NCBI RefSeq assembly: GCF_900110835.1
Contig: NZ_FOJG01000002.1
Coordinates: forward strand, 1,206,979-1,270,978
Source of the DNA: Chitinophaga arvensicola
Lineage (GTDB): Bacteria > Bacteroidota > Bacteroidia > Chitinophagales > Chitinophagaceae
Reading direction: 5' to 3'
DNA length: 64,000 nt
A program made the translations under genes and the position numbers. Under the pieces are notes generated by a model. It had not been told where the DNA came from. It did no database searches and saw only the letters and a list, made by a program, of their open reading frames with translations. This document shows positions 27,651-36,476 of the stretch, in pieces; within the stretch, counting starts at the first letter, position 1, and every line of letters starts with the position of its first letter.

Positions 27651-27740
27651 ATGTAGCCCTTATCCGGATACAACAATCCGGGATTGGGCTACTTTTCCGA
27701 ACTATGGGTGGCCGACTTTTGTATTCATAAAAACAAGACG

Positions 27741-28781
27741 ATGATACAAACAAAAGGATATGCAGCGCAAAGCCCCGAGAGCGATCTGGCGCCGTGGCAG
27801 TTTGAACGCAGGACCCCTGGTCCGCACGACGTACAGATCAGCATTGCCTATTGCGGCGTATGCCATACCGATCTGCACCAGATCCGCAATCATTGGTTCG
27901 AGGGGATATTCCCGATGGTGCCGGGCCATGAAATTGTGGGACATATTACAGCGGTGGGAAGTCATGTAAAAAAGTTCAAAGTAGGCGACCGCGCGGGTGT
28001 GGGCGTCATGGTAGATTCCTGCCAGCATTGTGAAGACTGCAACAACGGACAGGAGCAGTTCTGCCAGGTTAGCCCGGTACAAACGTATAATAACAAAGGC
28101 ATTGACGGTCAGCCTACTTATGGTGGCTATTCAGACACGATTGTTGTAAAGGAGGATTTTGTATATACCATCTCTGAAAAGCTGGACCTGGCAGCAGTAG
28201 CACCGTTGCTTTGCGCCGGGATTACCACCTACTCGCCATTGCGGCGCTGGGGTGTACGCAAAGGCCACAAACTGGCCGTGGTTGGATTAGGCGGCCTGGG
28301 TCATATGGCGGTGAAGTTCGGTGTAGCCTTTGGTGCGGAAGTGACAGTACTGAGCACGTCACCGAATAAGGAAGCAGCGGCAAAAACACTGGGCGCGCAT
28401 CATTTTGTGGTATCGAAAGATGCGCAGCAGATGGCAGCGGCTTATAAGTCCTTCGATTTTATTATAGATACCGTAGCAAACGATCATGATATCAATCCTT
28501 ACCTGGCTTTGCTGAAAACCAATGGCGTTTACATCAACGTAGGCATGCCTGCCAAACCCTGGGAAGTTTCTTCCTTTACGCTGGCCGTTGGCAATAAGGT
28601 GGTGGCTGGCTCCGGTGCCGGCGGCTTACCGGAAACCCAGGAAATGCTGGATTTCTGTGCCACGCATAACATTGTGTCAGATATAGAACTGATCGATATG
28701 AAAAACATTCACGCCGCCTACGAGCGCATGGAAAAAGGAGATGTCCGGTACCGGTTTGTGATTGATATGGCCACGCTTTAA
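27741..28781 (+). CDS. Zinc-dependent alcohol dehydrogenase, NAD(P)-dependent (YahK/CAD-like)
   Basis: About 346 residues from the ATG at 27741 (the frame is open to 27684). Catalytic zinc ligands C38 and H63 (CGVCHTDLH, PGHE) and the four structural-zinc cysteines C94, C97, C100 and C108 are present. A Rossmann motif (GLGGLGHMAVKF) follows. The CGVCHTD and GIDGQPTYGGYS segments resemble cinnamyl-alcohol-type, broad-specificity aldehyde reductases such as YahK. It is followed by a terminator and an AraC gene on the same strand. The physiological substrate is unknown. Confidence 0.9.
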   Translation: MIQTKGYAAQSPESDLAPWQFERRTPGPHDVQISIAYCGVCHTDLHQIRNHWFEGIFPMVPGHEIVGHITAVGSHVKKFKVGDRAGVGVMVDSCQHCEDCNNGQEQFCQVSPVQTYNNKGIDGQPTYGGYSDTIVVKEDFVYTISEKLDLAAVAPLLCAGITTYSPLRRWGVRKGHKLAVVGLGGLGHMAVKFGVAFGAEVTVLSTSPNKEAAAKTLGAHHFVVSKDAQQMAAAYKSFDFIIDTVANDHDINPYLALLKTNGVYINVGMPAKPWEVSSFTLAVGNKVVAGSGAGGLPETQEMLDFCATHNIVSDIELIDMKNIHAAYERMEKGDVRYRFVIDMATL

Positions 28782-28788
28782 CATTCCG

Positions 28789-28817
28789 ATAAGAGGGGCA
28801 CTCCCCTCTTATTGTTT
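28789..28817 (+). terminator. Intrinsic terminator after the alcohol dehydrogenase gene
   Basis: A perfect 10-bp stem (ATAAGAGGGG / CCCCTCTTAT) with a 4-nt loop and a T-rich tail. Confidence 0.75.
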
Positions 28818-28831
28818 ATCTTTATATCGTC

Positions 28832-29746
28832 ATGAAGAGTAAGAACAGTCCACATGTGATCAATTCCATTTCGGAGCAGCACCGTTACTTAGGCTTACCC
28901 AAACCGAAGCATCCAATGGTGAGCGTATTCCGTTTTGAAAATATACTCACGGAATACGAAGCGATGCAAAATTTTACGCTGAACTTTTACTGTATTGCTA
29001 TTAAGAAAAATTTCAGCGGGAAGTTAAAGTACGGTCAGCAGTATTACGATTTCGATGAAGGCATCCTGTCTTTTATCTCCCCCCATCAACTCCTGTCACA
29101 TACCACGGGCGACCCGGTGCCCCCCGAAGGTATCTGCCTGATGTTCCACCCTGATTTCCTGGTGGGGCATGCTTTGGCCAGTAAGATCAGCACGTATGGT
29201 TTCTTTTCCTATGAGCTGAATGAGGCGTTATATCTCTCGGAACAGGAAGAAAAAATGATTGAAAACATCCTGTATAATATCGAAACGGAATATCATTCCA
29301 GTATTGATCATTTCAGTGCAGATGTGATTATTACACAGATTGAACTGTTGCTTCATTATTCCAACCGTTTTTATCACCGGCAGTTTATTACCCGGAAACC
29401 GGCTACGCATGACCTGTTGATAAAGCTGGAGCATATTTTATCGGATTATTTCAACAGCAGTGCAGTATCTGAAAAAGGCTTGCCTACGGTACAGGCCATT
29501 GCAGCGCAACTGCATATGTCGCCCAATTACCTGAGCGATATGCTGCGCACCATCACCGGGCAAAGTACGCAGCAGCATATCCAGCATAAAGTGATTGAAA
29601 AGGCCAAAGAGATCCTTACCACCACAAATTTATCCGTGAGTGAGATTGCCCATCAGCTGGGTTTTGAATATCCCCAATCGTTCAACAAACTGTTTAAGAG
29701 TAAAACGAAGGTATCTCCGTTGGAGTACCGGAAATCATTTAATTAA
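28832..29746 (+). CDS. AraC-family transcriptional regulator
   Basis: 304 residues. The N-terminal ligand-sensing half (about 30-190) contains a cupin-like GQQYYDFDEGILSFISPHQ. The C-terminal double helix-turn-helix (about 205-304) has VQAIAAQLHMSPNYLSDMLR and LSVSEIAHQLGFEYPQSFNKLFK. It sits directly downstream of the alcohol dehydrogenase, which it may regulate. A weak 24-bp-spaced repeat lies in front of that gene, too poor to call a site. A hairpin terminator between the genes suggests separate transcription. Confidence 0.9.
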   Translation: MKSKNSPHVINSISEQHRYLGLPKPKHPMVSVFRFENILTEYEAMQNFTLNFYCIAIKKNFSGKLKYGQQYYDFDEGILSFISPHQLLSHTTGDPVPPEGICLMFHPDFLVGHALASKISTYGFFSYELNEALYLSEQEEKMIENILYNIETEYHSSIDHFSADVIITQIELLLHYSNRFYHRQFITRKPATHDLLIKLEHILSDYFNSSAVSEKGLPTVQAIAAQLHMSPNYLSDMLRTITGQSTQQHIQHKVIEKAKEILTTTNLSVSEIAHQLGFEYPQSFNKLFKSKTKVSPLEYRKSFN

Positions 29747-29937
29747 AATCCAAAAACAATATCTTCTTTTTGAGTGTTGGTATATTCGAGTGAGGACGTT
29801 TATTTTAATATTGACACACCCCACCTTACATTTCCTCTCGTTTCCAGGCATTTACATTAGCTCATCTCATTTTTAAGTTCATTGTTGTATCCGGCCACGG
29901 TCGTTTACGATGATCATGATCACTACAATCCTTAAAT

Positions 29938-32307
29938 ATGAATAAGACGCTGGTTACCTGCCTTTACCCGGCACTTGCTATCTTCCTTTTCCTGTCTGCC
30001 GATGCACAGGTAAAAAATAATACTACTCCTGAAAACGGTACGCCGCATGTACTTCCCCGACCAGACTTTCACTACAACGGGCATGTAGGACGTACTTACC
30101 TGGAGTCTGATCCGGCGCAATTTCCGCAACCGGTAAAACCGCCAAAGGGGGCACCAAATATTGTACTCATCTTATTGGATGATGCAGGCTTTGGGCAATT
30201 CAGTACATTCGGCGGCGGCGTTCCCTCTCCTACTATGGACCGCCTCGCCGCAGAAGGTTTGCGATATAACCGTTTTCATACAACAGCGCTGTGCAGTCCG
30301 ACGAGAGCCGCATTGATCACCGGCAGGAATCACCACTCAGCAGCATTTGCGGGCATTACCGAACTGGCAACCGGCTACGAAGGGTATACCTGCATACTTC
30401 CAAAGAGTTGCGGTACTGTAGGAGAAGTGTTAAGGCAAAACGGTTATGCCACGGCGTGGATAGGCAAAAATCACAACACCCCTACCTGGGAAACCAGTGA
30501 TGTAGGGCCTTTCGACCATTGGGCCAACGGGCTTGGATTCGATTATTTTTATGGATTTAACGGTGGAGATATGAACCACTGGAACCCGGTATTATATGAA
30601 AACAGGAACCTGGTGCCTGCTTCTGCAGACCCCAACTATTACCTGACTACCGACCTGGCGGATAAGGCGATCAACTGGGTACAAAAAACGAAAAGTATAG
30701 CGCCCGATAAACCGATCTTTTTGTATGTGGCGCCGGGCGCCACACATGCGCCACATCATGCACCGGAGGATTGGATAAAAAAATTCAAGGGTAGGTATGA
30801 TATGGGCTGGGATGCTTACCGCGAGGACGCATTCGCACGCCAGAAAAAACTAGGCGTTGTGCCGGCCACCGCTAAGCTCACGCCACGTCCGGCGAGTTTG
30901 CCCGCCTGGTCTTCCCTCAATGCCGATCAAAAAAGATTATATGCACACATGATGGAAGTATTTGCCGCCTACGGTGCTTTTTGTGATGACCAGATGGGAA
31001 GGGTGATCGATGCCGTCAAACAATTACCGGATGCCGACAATACCGTGATCATCTACATTGCCGGCGACAATGGTTCCAGTGCCGAAGGAGGGCTGGAAGG
31101 CTCCATCAATGAAATGCTTTTCTTTAACGGGTTCCCGGAAAAATGGCAGGACAACTTAAAAGTGATGGATGAACTGGGTGGCCCCAAACACTACAACCAC
31201 TTTCCTTCTGCCTGGGCATGGGCCATGGATGCGCCTTTTCAATGGACTAAACAGGTGGCCAGTCATTTTGGAGGCACACGCAATCCGCTGATCATCGACT
31301 GGCCCGCACGCATCAAGGATAAAGGAGGCCTCAGGAGCCAGTTTACACATGTGATCGATATTGTACCTACCATTTACGAAATATGCGGCATTACGGCGCC
31401 CAGGGAGCTGAATGGCATCCAACAAAAACCGATTGAGGGGATCAGTTTCGCCTATACTTTTGACAGCGCACAGGCAAAGGGCCGTCATAATACCCAGTAT
31501 TTTGAACTTGGTGTAAACAGAGGGCTTTATGACAACGGCTGGATGGCCTCTGCCCTCTCCTTTCCACCTTGGGAAGCCACCCGGGGGGCATTTGATCCGG
31601 ATAAACAAAAATGGGAACTCTATAACATCGATGAAGATTTTTCACAGGCGAATGATCTCGCACAGAAATACCCCGAAAAATTGCGGCAGATGCAGGATAT
31701 GTGGTGGGTGGAAGCTGCTAAATACAACGTATTGCCACTGGACTGGCGGGGATCTTATCCCAGGATGAATGCAGAACTCATGGGCAGACCCTCACTGATC
31801 GGCAAACGAAAATCCATGACTTATTATGATGGTACCAATGGTCTTCCCGATGCCGCTGCGCCCCCTATGCTCAGCAAATCCTGGACGATCACCGCTTACA
31901 TTGACCTCTCCGACACCAGGGATAGCGGCATTATCATTACCCATGGCGGCATGCAGGGGGGCTATGGTTTGTATTTACGGGAAGGCAAACCGGTATTTGT
32001 TTACAATTACCTGGCACTGGACCGGATCAACATCATTGCACCCGAACCACTGCCTGCGGGAAAAACAACACTGGTGGTTGACTTTAAATATGACGGCGGC
32101 GGACTTGGAAAAGGAGGAACATTAACAATGACGGCCAACGGTAAAAAGGTAGCAGAAGGACGGCTGGAAAAAACGATACCTGTTCAGTTCTCGATTGTAG
32201 AAGGGCTGGATATAGGCAAAGATGGCGGCTCTGCGATTGACTGGACCTATAAGCTTCCTTTCAAATTCAGCGGTAAAATTGAGAAGGTAACCATAGATCT
32301 GAAATAA
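29938..32307 (+). CDS. Arylsulfatase (formylglycine-dependent sulfatase)
   Basis: 789 residues, signal peptide about 1-23, so periplasmic or secreted. The alkaline-phosphatase-like core has metal ligands D81/D82 (LILLDDAGFG) and the maturation motif CSPTRAALITGR, with C119 as the residue converted to formylglycine. GKNHN and GDNGSS provide further active-site residues. The C-terminal ~150 residues look like a beta-sandwich add-on (SGIIITHGGMQGGYGLYL). The long form resembles arylsulfatases acting on small aryl or alkyl sulfates more than glycan sulfatases in PULs. No maturase gene (anSME or FGE) is seen in the window. Confidence 0.92.
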   Translation: MNKTLVTCLYPALAIFLFLSADAQVKNNTTPENGTPHVLPRPDFHYNGHVGRTYLESDPAQFPQPVKPPKGAPNIVLILLDDAGFGQFSTFGGGVPSPTMDRLAAEGLRYNRFHTTALCSPTRAALITGRNHHSAAFAGITELATGYEGYTCILPKSCGTVGEVLRQNGYATAWIGKNHNTPTWETSDVGPFDHWANGLGFDYFYGFNGGDMNHWNPVLYENRNLVPASADPNYYLTTDLADKAINWVQKTKSIAPDKPIFLYVAPGATHAPHHAPEDWIKKFKGRYDMGWDAYREDAFARQKKLGVVPATAKLTPRPASLPAWSSLNADQKRLYAHMMEVFAAYGAFCDDQMGRVIDAVKQLPDADNTVIIYIAGDNGSSAEGGLEGSINEMLFFNGFPEKWQDNLKVMDELGGPKHYNHFPSAWAWAMDAPFQWTKQVASHFGGTRNPLIIDWPARIKDKGGLRSQFTHVIDIVPTIYEICGITAPRELNGIQQKPIEGISFAYTFDSAQAKGRHNTQYFELGVNRGLYDNGWMASALSFPPWEATRGAFDPDKQKWELYNIDEDFSQANDLAQKYPEKLRQMQDMWWVEAAKYNVLPLDWRGSYPRMNAELMGRPSLIGKRKSMTYYDGTNGLPDAAAPPMLSKSWTITAYIDLSDTRDSGIIITHGGMQGGYGLYLREGKPVFVYNYLALDRINIIAPEPLPAGKTTLVVDFKYDGGGLGKGGTLTMTANGKKVAEGRLEKTIPVQFSIVEGLDIGKDGGSAIDWTYKLPFKFSGKIEKVTIDLK

Positions 32308-32346
32308 AATAAGAAGGCCCGGCTATCAGCCGGGCCTTCTTATTTT
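32306..32346. terminator. Strong bidirectional terminator between convergent operons
   Basis: A perfect 19-bp inverted repeat (AAAATAAGAAGGCCCGGCT) with a 3-nt loop, A-rich on one side and T-rich on the other. It closes both the arylsulfatase gene and the three-gene operon to its right. Confidence 0.9.
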
Positions 32347-32354
32347 ATCATGAA

Positions 32355-33377
32355 CTACTTGCCCAGTGACAACAGGAAGCCAATGGTAAAGTTGGCATCC
32401 CAGTCGAACACAAAAGTATCGCAGTTGGTAACGTCTTTGATGGCTTTGTAGATATTCAGACCACTTTTGATCTTGATCTTATCGCTTTTGTATTGCGCAG
32501 GATCGTTGAGAACAGTGAATCTTTCTTCTCCATCGCGGATTTCTTTGGCCAGCTCAAAAGGCACGCCGCCAATGATGAAACAGATATCGCGTTTGCCTTC
32601 AGGAATACGTTGTGCCAGTCCCCTGATCTGTGTGTACACTACTTCATCTTTGATTTCCTTCTCATAGTATTTGGCGCCGGGACCTTCTACCGATTTGATA
32701 GTACCGTTTTCCATCCAGGAGATCTTGGTATTACCGGAACCGATGTCCACTACGTAAGAGTTATCGTAGTAACCTGGAGGCAATACGCATTTCAGGGCAA
32801 GTTTACCTTCCTGTTCTGCAGTTACCAGGTTTACGATGTAGCCCATCTTTCTTAATTCAGCAGTGATGGTTGCTGTTTTAGGATCTTTCTGGGCACCGGA
32901 ACTAATCACGAAATGCACATTCTTAGATTTAACACCTTTGTCGAACATAGCGCCGATATAGTCTTTCAGCCCCATGCGGATATCAGCAGTAGTTGCCATG
33001 CCTTCGTAAACAAAAGATTTACCGAAGTCTTTGGACACTATTTCCCAGTGTTTGTCTTTGTCGATGTTCACCACAAAAGAGTTAAAGCCGGAGGCGCCTA
33101 CTTCCACCACGCCTTTCATTTCGCCATTTACCGGTTTTTCCGGTACATAGTTGAAGGTGCGTCTGTCTTCCGCTTTGGGAGCCTTGGCCGACTTAGGTGC
33201 TGATGAAGACCATCCGGATGCTTTGGCGCTATCTTCTGTTTTAGGTTTGCTGCCAGCAGCACCGGCATCAAACTTGCCGCTTTCAAAGGCCCAGTAACCG
33301 ATACCGATGATCGGGATAGCAATGATAAACGCTTTAACTGGCCAGCGGAGCCGGCCCCAGGTTGATTTTTCTTCCAT
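32355..33377 (-). CDS. Membrane-anchored Ppx/GppA-like (ASKHA-fold) protein, unknown function
   Basis: 340 residues. One TM helix (13-31) follows a short N-terminus, then a low-complexity Ser/Ala/Lys linker (about 36-75). A domain with ASKHA-fold nucleotide motifs follows: phosphate-1-like VVEVGASGF (90-98, Glu92 where Asp is usual), a Ppx-like block with Glu190 (VTAEQEGKLA), phosphate-2 VVDIGSGNTK (209-218) and adenosine-type FIIGGVPF (267-274). This resembles exopolyphosphatase/guanosine-pentaphosphatase (Ppx/GppA) proteins, but it is short and has no C-terminal helical domain. It is the last gene of a three-gene operon with two coiled-coil proteins (34 nt gap). Function is not known. Confidence 0.7.
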   Translation of the reverse strand: MEEKSTWGRLRWPVKAFIIAIPIIGIGYWAFESGKFDAGAAGSKPKTEDSAKASGWSSSAPKSAKAPKAEDRRTFNYVPEKPVNGEMKGVVEVGASGFNSFVVNIDKDKHWEIVSKDFGKSFVYEGMATTADIRMGLKDYIGAMFDKGVKSKNVHFVISSGAQKDPKTATITAELRKMGYIVNLVTAEQEGKLALKCVLPPGYYDNSYVVDIGSGNTKISWMENGTIKSVEGPGAKYYEKEIKDEVVYTQIRGLAQRIPEGKRDICFIIGGVPFELAKEIRDGEERFTVLNDPAQYKSDKIKIKSGLNIYKAIKDVTNCDTFVFDWDANFTIGFLLSLGK

Positions 33378-33411
33378 GTGATATGTGATATTAGTATTTG
33401 GGTTCGTTTAA

Positions 33412-34521
33412 TTAATCTAACAGGGAGAAGCCTTTGTCAACTTTCTCTTCCGGTTTCAGTTCATAATAGGAATCGGCCATTTTGCTGACGTTCAGCATTT
33501 TCAGGTTACGTTCATCCACTTTGCGGATAAACTCTTCCAGTTCACCCTGTGAAGGTGCGCCGCCTACAGTGATATTATTGTTCTGATCCAGGAAATCGAG
33601 GTTGGAGCGGATAGAGGCAATATTCTGGCTGATGGCGCCGGTAGCGGCATTCATCGCTTCCTGGAATACCCAGCCATCTTTGATATTAAATACTTCTGCC
33701 AGTCCTTCTGTAGCATTCTTCATCTTTTGGGTGGCCTCTAATTTTTTAGAGATGATGGAGATGCTGCTATCGAGGGTACTCACATAAATGCGGGCAGCGC
33801 TTTCGTTGTCTTTCAGCACTTCCAGCACTTTGGCAAACTGGTTGGCGTATTGCACGTAGCTTCTGGCATTCTGTTCTTCCGCTTCGCCTTCTTTACCCAG
33901 CAGGAAAGCCTTGGTGCGCGTTTCTTTCGCATCGCGGGCGTAGCTGTTGGCTTTTTCTGTATTGTTATTGGCGGCTTCCTGTTTGCTCTTTTCTTCCATG
34001 CTGGCAGCATCTACAGTAAAGCGTTTGGCGTAGCCATATTTCTCTTCCGCTGTTTTTTGTGATGTTTCGCCACTCTGGATCATATCGATGCGTACACCAT
34101 CCACGTTCGCAATTTTCTCTTTTACTCTTTTGAGGGTATCTCTGGCGTCTTTGGATAACAATTGCAGTGTTTCCACCGGGTTGTTGCGGATGATCGCCTT
34201 TTCCCCTTTAAAAATCAGGATGGTGCCCAGGCGGTGCAGCATGGCAATAATTTTCGGCGCCAGCAGCAGCAGTACAATCAGGATGATACTGAAAATAACC
34301 AGCAGGATGCTTTTAGCCGCATACTCCAGCATGATGGGCAGGAATTTGAAGAACGCATAGGCGCCACCGAGAATGAGTGCCCAGAAGAAAATACTGGACA
34401 TGGTTTTCTTTGCCTCGGGTGTCTGCATTTGCTGAGGCAAGTGATCGCCCAGTACCTGGAAAATCGGAAGTTGACTCTTCAATTCAGCCGGGATGTTGAC
34501 TTGTTGGTTGTTATTGACCAT
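33412..34521 (-). CDS. Two-TM membrane protein with long coiled-coil domain, unknown function
   Basis: 369 residues. The N-terminal 40 residues are polar; two adjacent TM helices follow (about 42-62 and 68-90), then a mostly helical, highly charged domain (about 105-310) with long Ala/Lys/Glu/Gln-rich stretches (EEKSKQEAANNNTEKANSYARDAKE) suggesting coiled coil. A C-terminal tail (about 325-369) may be a docking segment. The overall look recalls PspA/IM30-type helical membrane-associated proteins, without a specific motif. It is middle gene of the operon, 15 nt after the first gene and 34 nt before the ASKHA gene. Not recognised as a characterised family. Confidence 0.65.
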   Translation of the reverse strand: MVNNNQQVNIPAELKSQLPIFQVLGDHLPQQMQTPEAKKTMSSIFFWALILGGAYAFFKFLPIMLEYAAKSILLVIFSIILIVLLLLAPKIIAMLHRLGTILIFKGEKAIIRNNPVETLQLLSKDARDTLKRVKEKIANVDGVRIDMIQSGETSQKTAEEKYGYAKRFTVDAASMEEKSKQEAANNNTEKANSYARDAKETRTKAFLLGKEGEAEEQNARSYVQYANQFAKVLEVLKDNESAARIYVSTLDSSISIISKKLEATQKMKNATEGLAEVFNIKDGWVFQEAMNAATGAISQNIASIRSNLDFLDQNNNITVGGAPSQGELEEFIRKVDERNLKMLNVSKMADSYYELKPEEKVDKGFSLLD

Positions 34522-34536
34522 AGGGATATGATGTTG

Positions 34537-35250
34537 TTAGATAATGTTGCTATCAATCAGATTAAGTGCATTCCGGATATCGGAGATGACTTCTGCTACT
34601 GCCGTTTTACCAACAGCTATTTTGCTGTCGATATCACGCAGTTGCGGTTCGTATTTGCTATTGATTTCTTTGAGATAGATCTGTTTTTCACCGAGTTGTT
34701 GCTGCAGTTGTGCCAGCTGGCGTTCCAGCTGACTGATTTCCTCTGTAAGATTTGCTTTCTCTTTTACCAGGTTCTGTTCGATGGTTTGTTTCTGCTGTTC
34801 CTTCTGGCTGCTTTCACGGTCGATCACTTTCTGTAGCTCGGTGGCATAGCGTTCACCGGAGGTACTGAGCTTTTCCTTTGTGAGGGTTTTGTCGACATAC
34901 TTCAGCGACGTAAAAGCGGCTTTCAGCGTACCTTCGTTTACGTTACCCATTTCAGCAGCGGCATTCCAGACCTCGAAAAAATCGACGCCAGGTTCGTTCA
35001 GCTTCTCCAGCATTTCCAGCACTTTCACCTTCATCTGCTTCACATCCATTACGGGAGCATTGCCGGTGGCTTCCGGAGGAAGTGGTGGCGGGGTCGTTCT
35101 ATCTGCTACAGCTACTTTTACTTCCGGGGCGGCGGCTACAGGTTTCGCAGGGGTAACGGCTTCCGGTTCAGGGCCATCTTCAAAGATGAGTTTCTTCAAG
35201 CTTTTTAAGATCCCGAATGAGTTTTTTTCCTTTTCCTCGTTCATGAACAC
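34537..35250 (-). CDS. Soluble coiled-coil protein, first gene of the unknown three-gene operon
   Basis: 237 residues, no signal peptide or TM. A short basic N-terminus (NSFGILKSLKKLIFED) is followed by a Pro/Ala-rich linker (about 27-66, with TTPPPLPPE), a helical domain (about 67-143) and a strong heptad-rich coiled coil (about 145-212, QKQTIEQNLVKEKANLTEE ... LERQLAQLQQQLGEKQ). The coiled coil probably pairs with itself or with the next gene product. An alternative start two codons in (35244) is equally possible. No known family recognised; it is a cytoplasmic partner of the two membrane proteins by operon context only. Confidence 0.65.
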   Translation of the reverse strand: MFMNEEKEKNSFGILKSLKKLIFEDGPEPEAVTPAKPVAAAPEVKVAVADRTTPPPLPPEATGNAPVMDVKQMKVKVLEMLEKLNEPGVDFFEVWNAAAEMGNVNEGTLKAAFTSLKYVDKTLTKEKLSTSGERYATELQKVIDRESSQKEQQKQTIEQNLVKEKANLTEEISQLERQLAQLQQQLGEKQIYLKEINSKYEPQLRDIDSKIAVGKTAVAEVISDIRNALNLIDSNII

Positions 35251-35349
35251 ATATTAAAATGCGGCTAAAATAGGTATTTATTGATCTGTGCGGCGCGGGC
35301 ATTTCTCACTTGATAAGAATATACCCGTTTCCGTTATCCATCTTCCTGA

Positions 35350-36291
35350 TTATAAACCGGCTGTGATAGCTTTCATCTTCGCCAGTCCTGTTTTGGCTAC
35401 CAGCAATGCATCCTGTTGATAGTAGCTGTTATTGAACACTTCCAGGGAGATGATCACCGGTTTCTCCGGATTTCTGATACATTGCATCAGTTGGCGGAGT
35501 GGTGCAATGCCGTCACCCGGGTAAATGCGGTCTGGTTCTGATATTTTTTCCGGGGAGATGCCTGCCGGGTAGTCGTTTACATGAAAAATATCAATCGCCG
35601 GCTTACCCACAAAAGCAGTACTGTCGAAGCTGGAACCGCCTTTGAAGATATGGAAGGAGTCGAGCAGTACCCGCGCATTTTTATGACCACTTTCCGTTAC
35701 CACATACAACACCTGACTTATTTTTTTCAGGTTGGGAGATCCGCCCCACATTTCGAGGATGGGCAGCACACCGGTTTTCTCCCCCATCTCCAGGATAGCC
35801 AGGTATCTTTCAGTAACAACGTTGAGATCTATTACAGGCGTGTGGGCGTTATTAGCACCCATGGGCGGCGCCGCGATCCTTTTACAGCCAATTTTCGCCA
35901 GCTGCTCCATTTCCTGTTGTAACTGGGCCAGTCCGGCTTTCCGGGTGGCTTCATCATCTACGATCCATCTGGCAAAACCAATGGCGTTCTCTATCTGGAG
36001 CCCCAGTCCCTCGATGATCTTTCTGGCTTCTGTTACCGAACCTCCCTGTTGCAGGTAGGTCTGAAAAGTGTCTATCCATATTTCCACATGCCTGAAACCT
36101 GCTTTTGACGCAGTTTCCAGCTCTTTGATAAAACCCAGTTTCTGTCCACGAATAGTACTCATGTTGAGCGAATACTTAAAAGCGGGACTGGCCTTTGGCG
36201 TATTCACGGCAGCCGTTGCCGGCAGTTTCAACAGGGCGGCGCCTGCGGTGATGCCAAAGGTTTTAAGTGCCTGTCTGCGGTTGAATGTCAT
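35350..36291 (-). CDS. Sugar phosphate isomerase/epimerase family (TIM barrel), exported
   Basis: About 313 residues from the ATG at 36291. A Tat-like signal (NRRQALKTFGITAGAALL) is followed by an AP-endonuclease-2-like TIM barrel with metal-ligand segments FRHVEIW, LPILEMWG, LLDSFHI, IFHVND and IISLEVF. Such proteins isomerise or epimerise sugars, including keto-sugars. It is divergent from a GMC oxidoreductase (36477). This pairing, together with a DUF1080 protein elsewhere, fits a 3-keto-glycoside route seen in Bacteroidota (inference). The longer frame to 36357 would bury the export signal. Confidence 0.85.
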   Translation of the reverse strand: MTFNRRQALKTFGITAGAALLKLPATAAVNTPKASPAFKYSLNMSTIRGQKLGFIKELETASKAGFRHVEIWIDTFQTYLQQGGSVTEARKIIEGLGLQIENAIGFARWIVDDEATRKAGLAQLQQEMEQLAKIGCKRIAAPPMGANNAHTPVIDLNVVTERYLAILEMGEKTGVLPILEMWGGSPNLKKISQVLYVVTESGHKNARVLLDSFHIFKGGSSFDSTAFVGKPAIDIFHVNDYPAGISPEKISEPDRIYPGDGIAPLRQLMQCIRNPEKPVIISLEVFNNSYYQQDALLVAKTGLAKMKAITAGL

Positions 36292-36476
36292 TTGATCTAC
36301 AGTTTTGCGTGGAATATATTTCGCAGGCAAAATAGACATTACCGGCTGTAAATGCAAGCAGCACGACCTGTGTTTATCCGGAAGTGAGCCTGTGAAAAGG
36401 AGGATACTGCGCCATAAATATTGCTTATATTCGTAAGGTTACATCTTCCACGACCATCTGTCTATAATTCCATTTT

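Noticed and set aside
27683..27720. Possible 24-bp-period direct repeat before the alcohol dehydrogenase gene
   Set aside because: Only about 10 of 14 bases match, and it is T-rich; too weak to call an AraC site.
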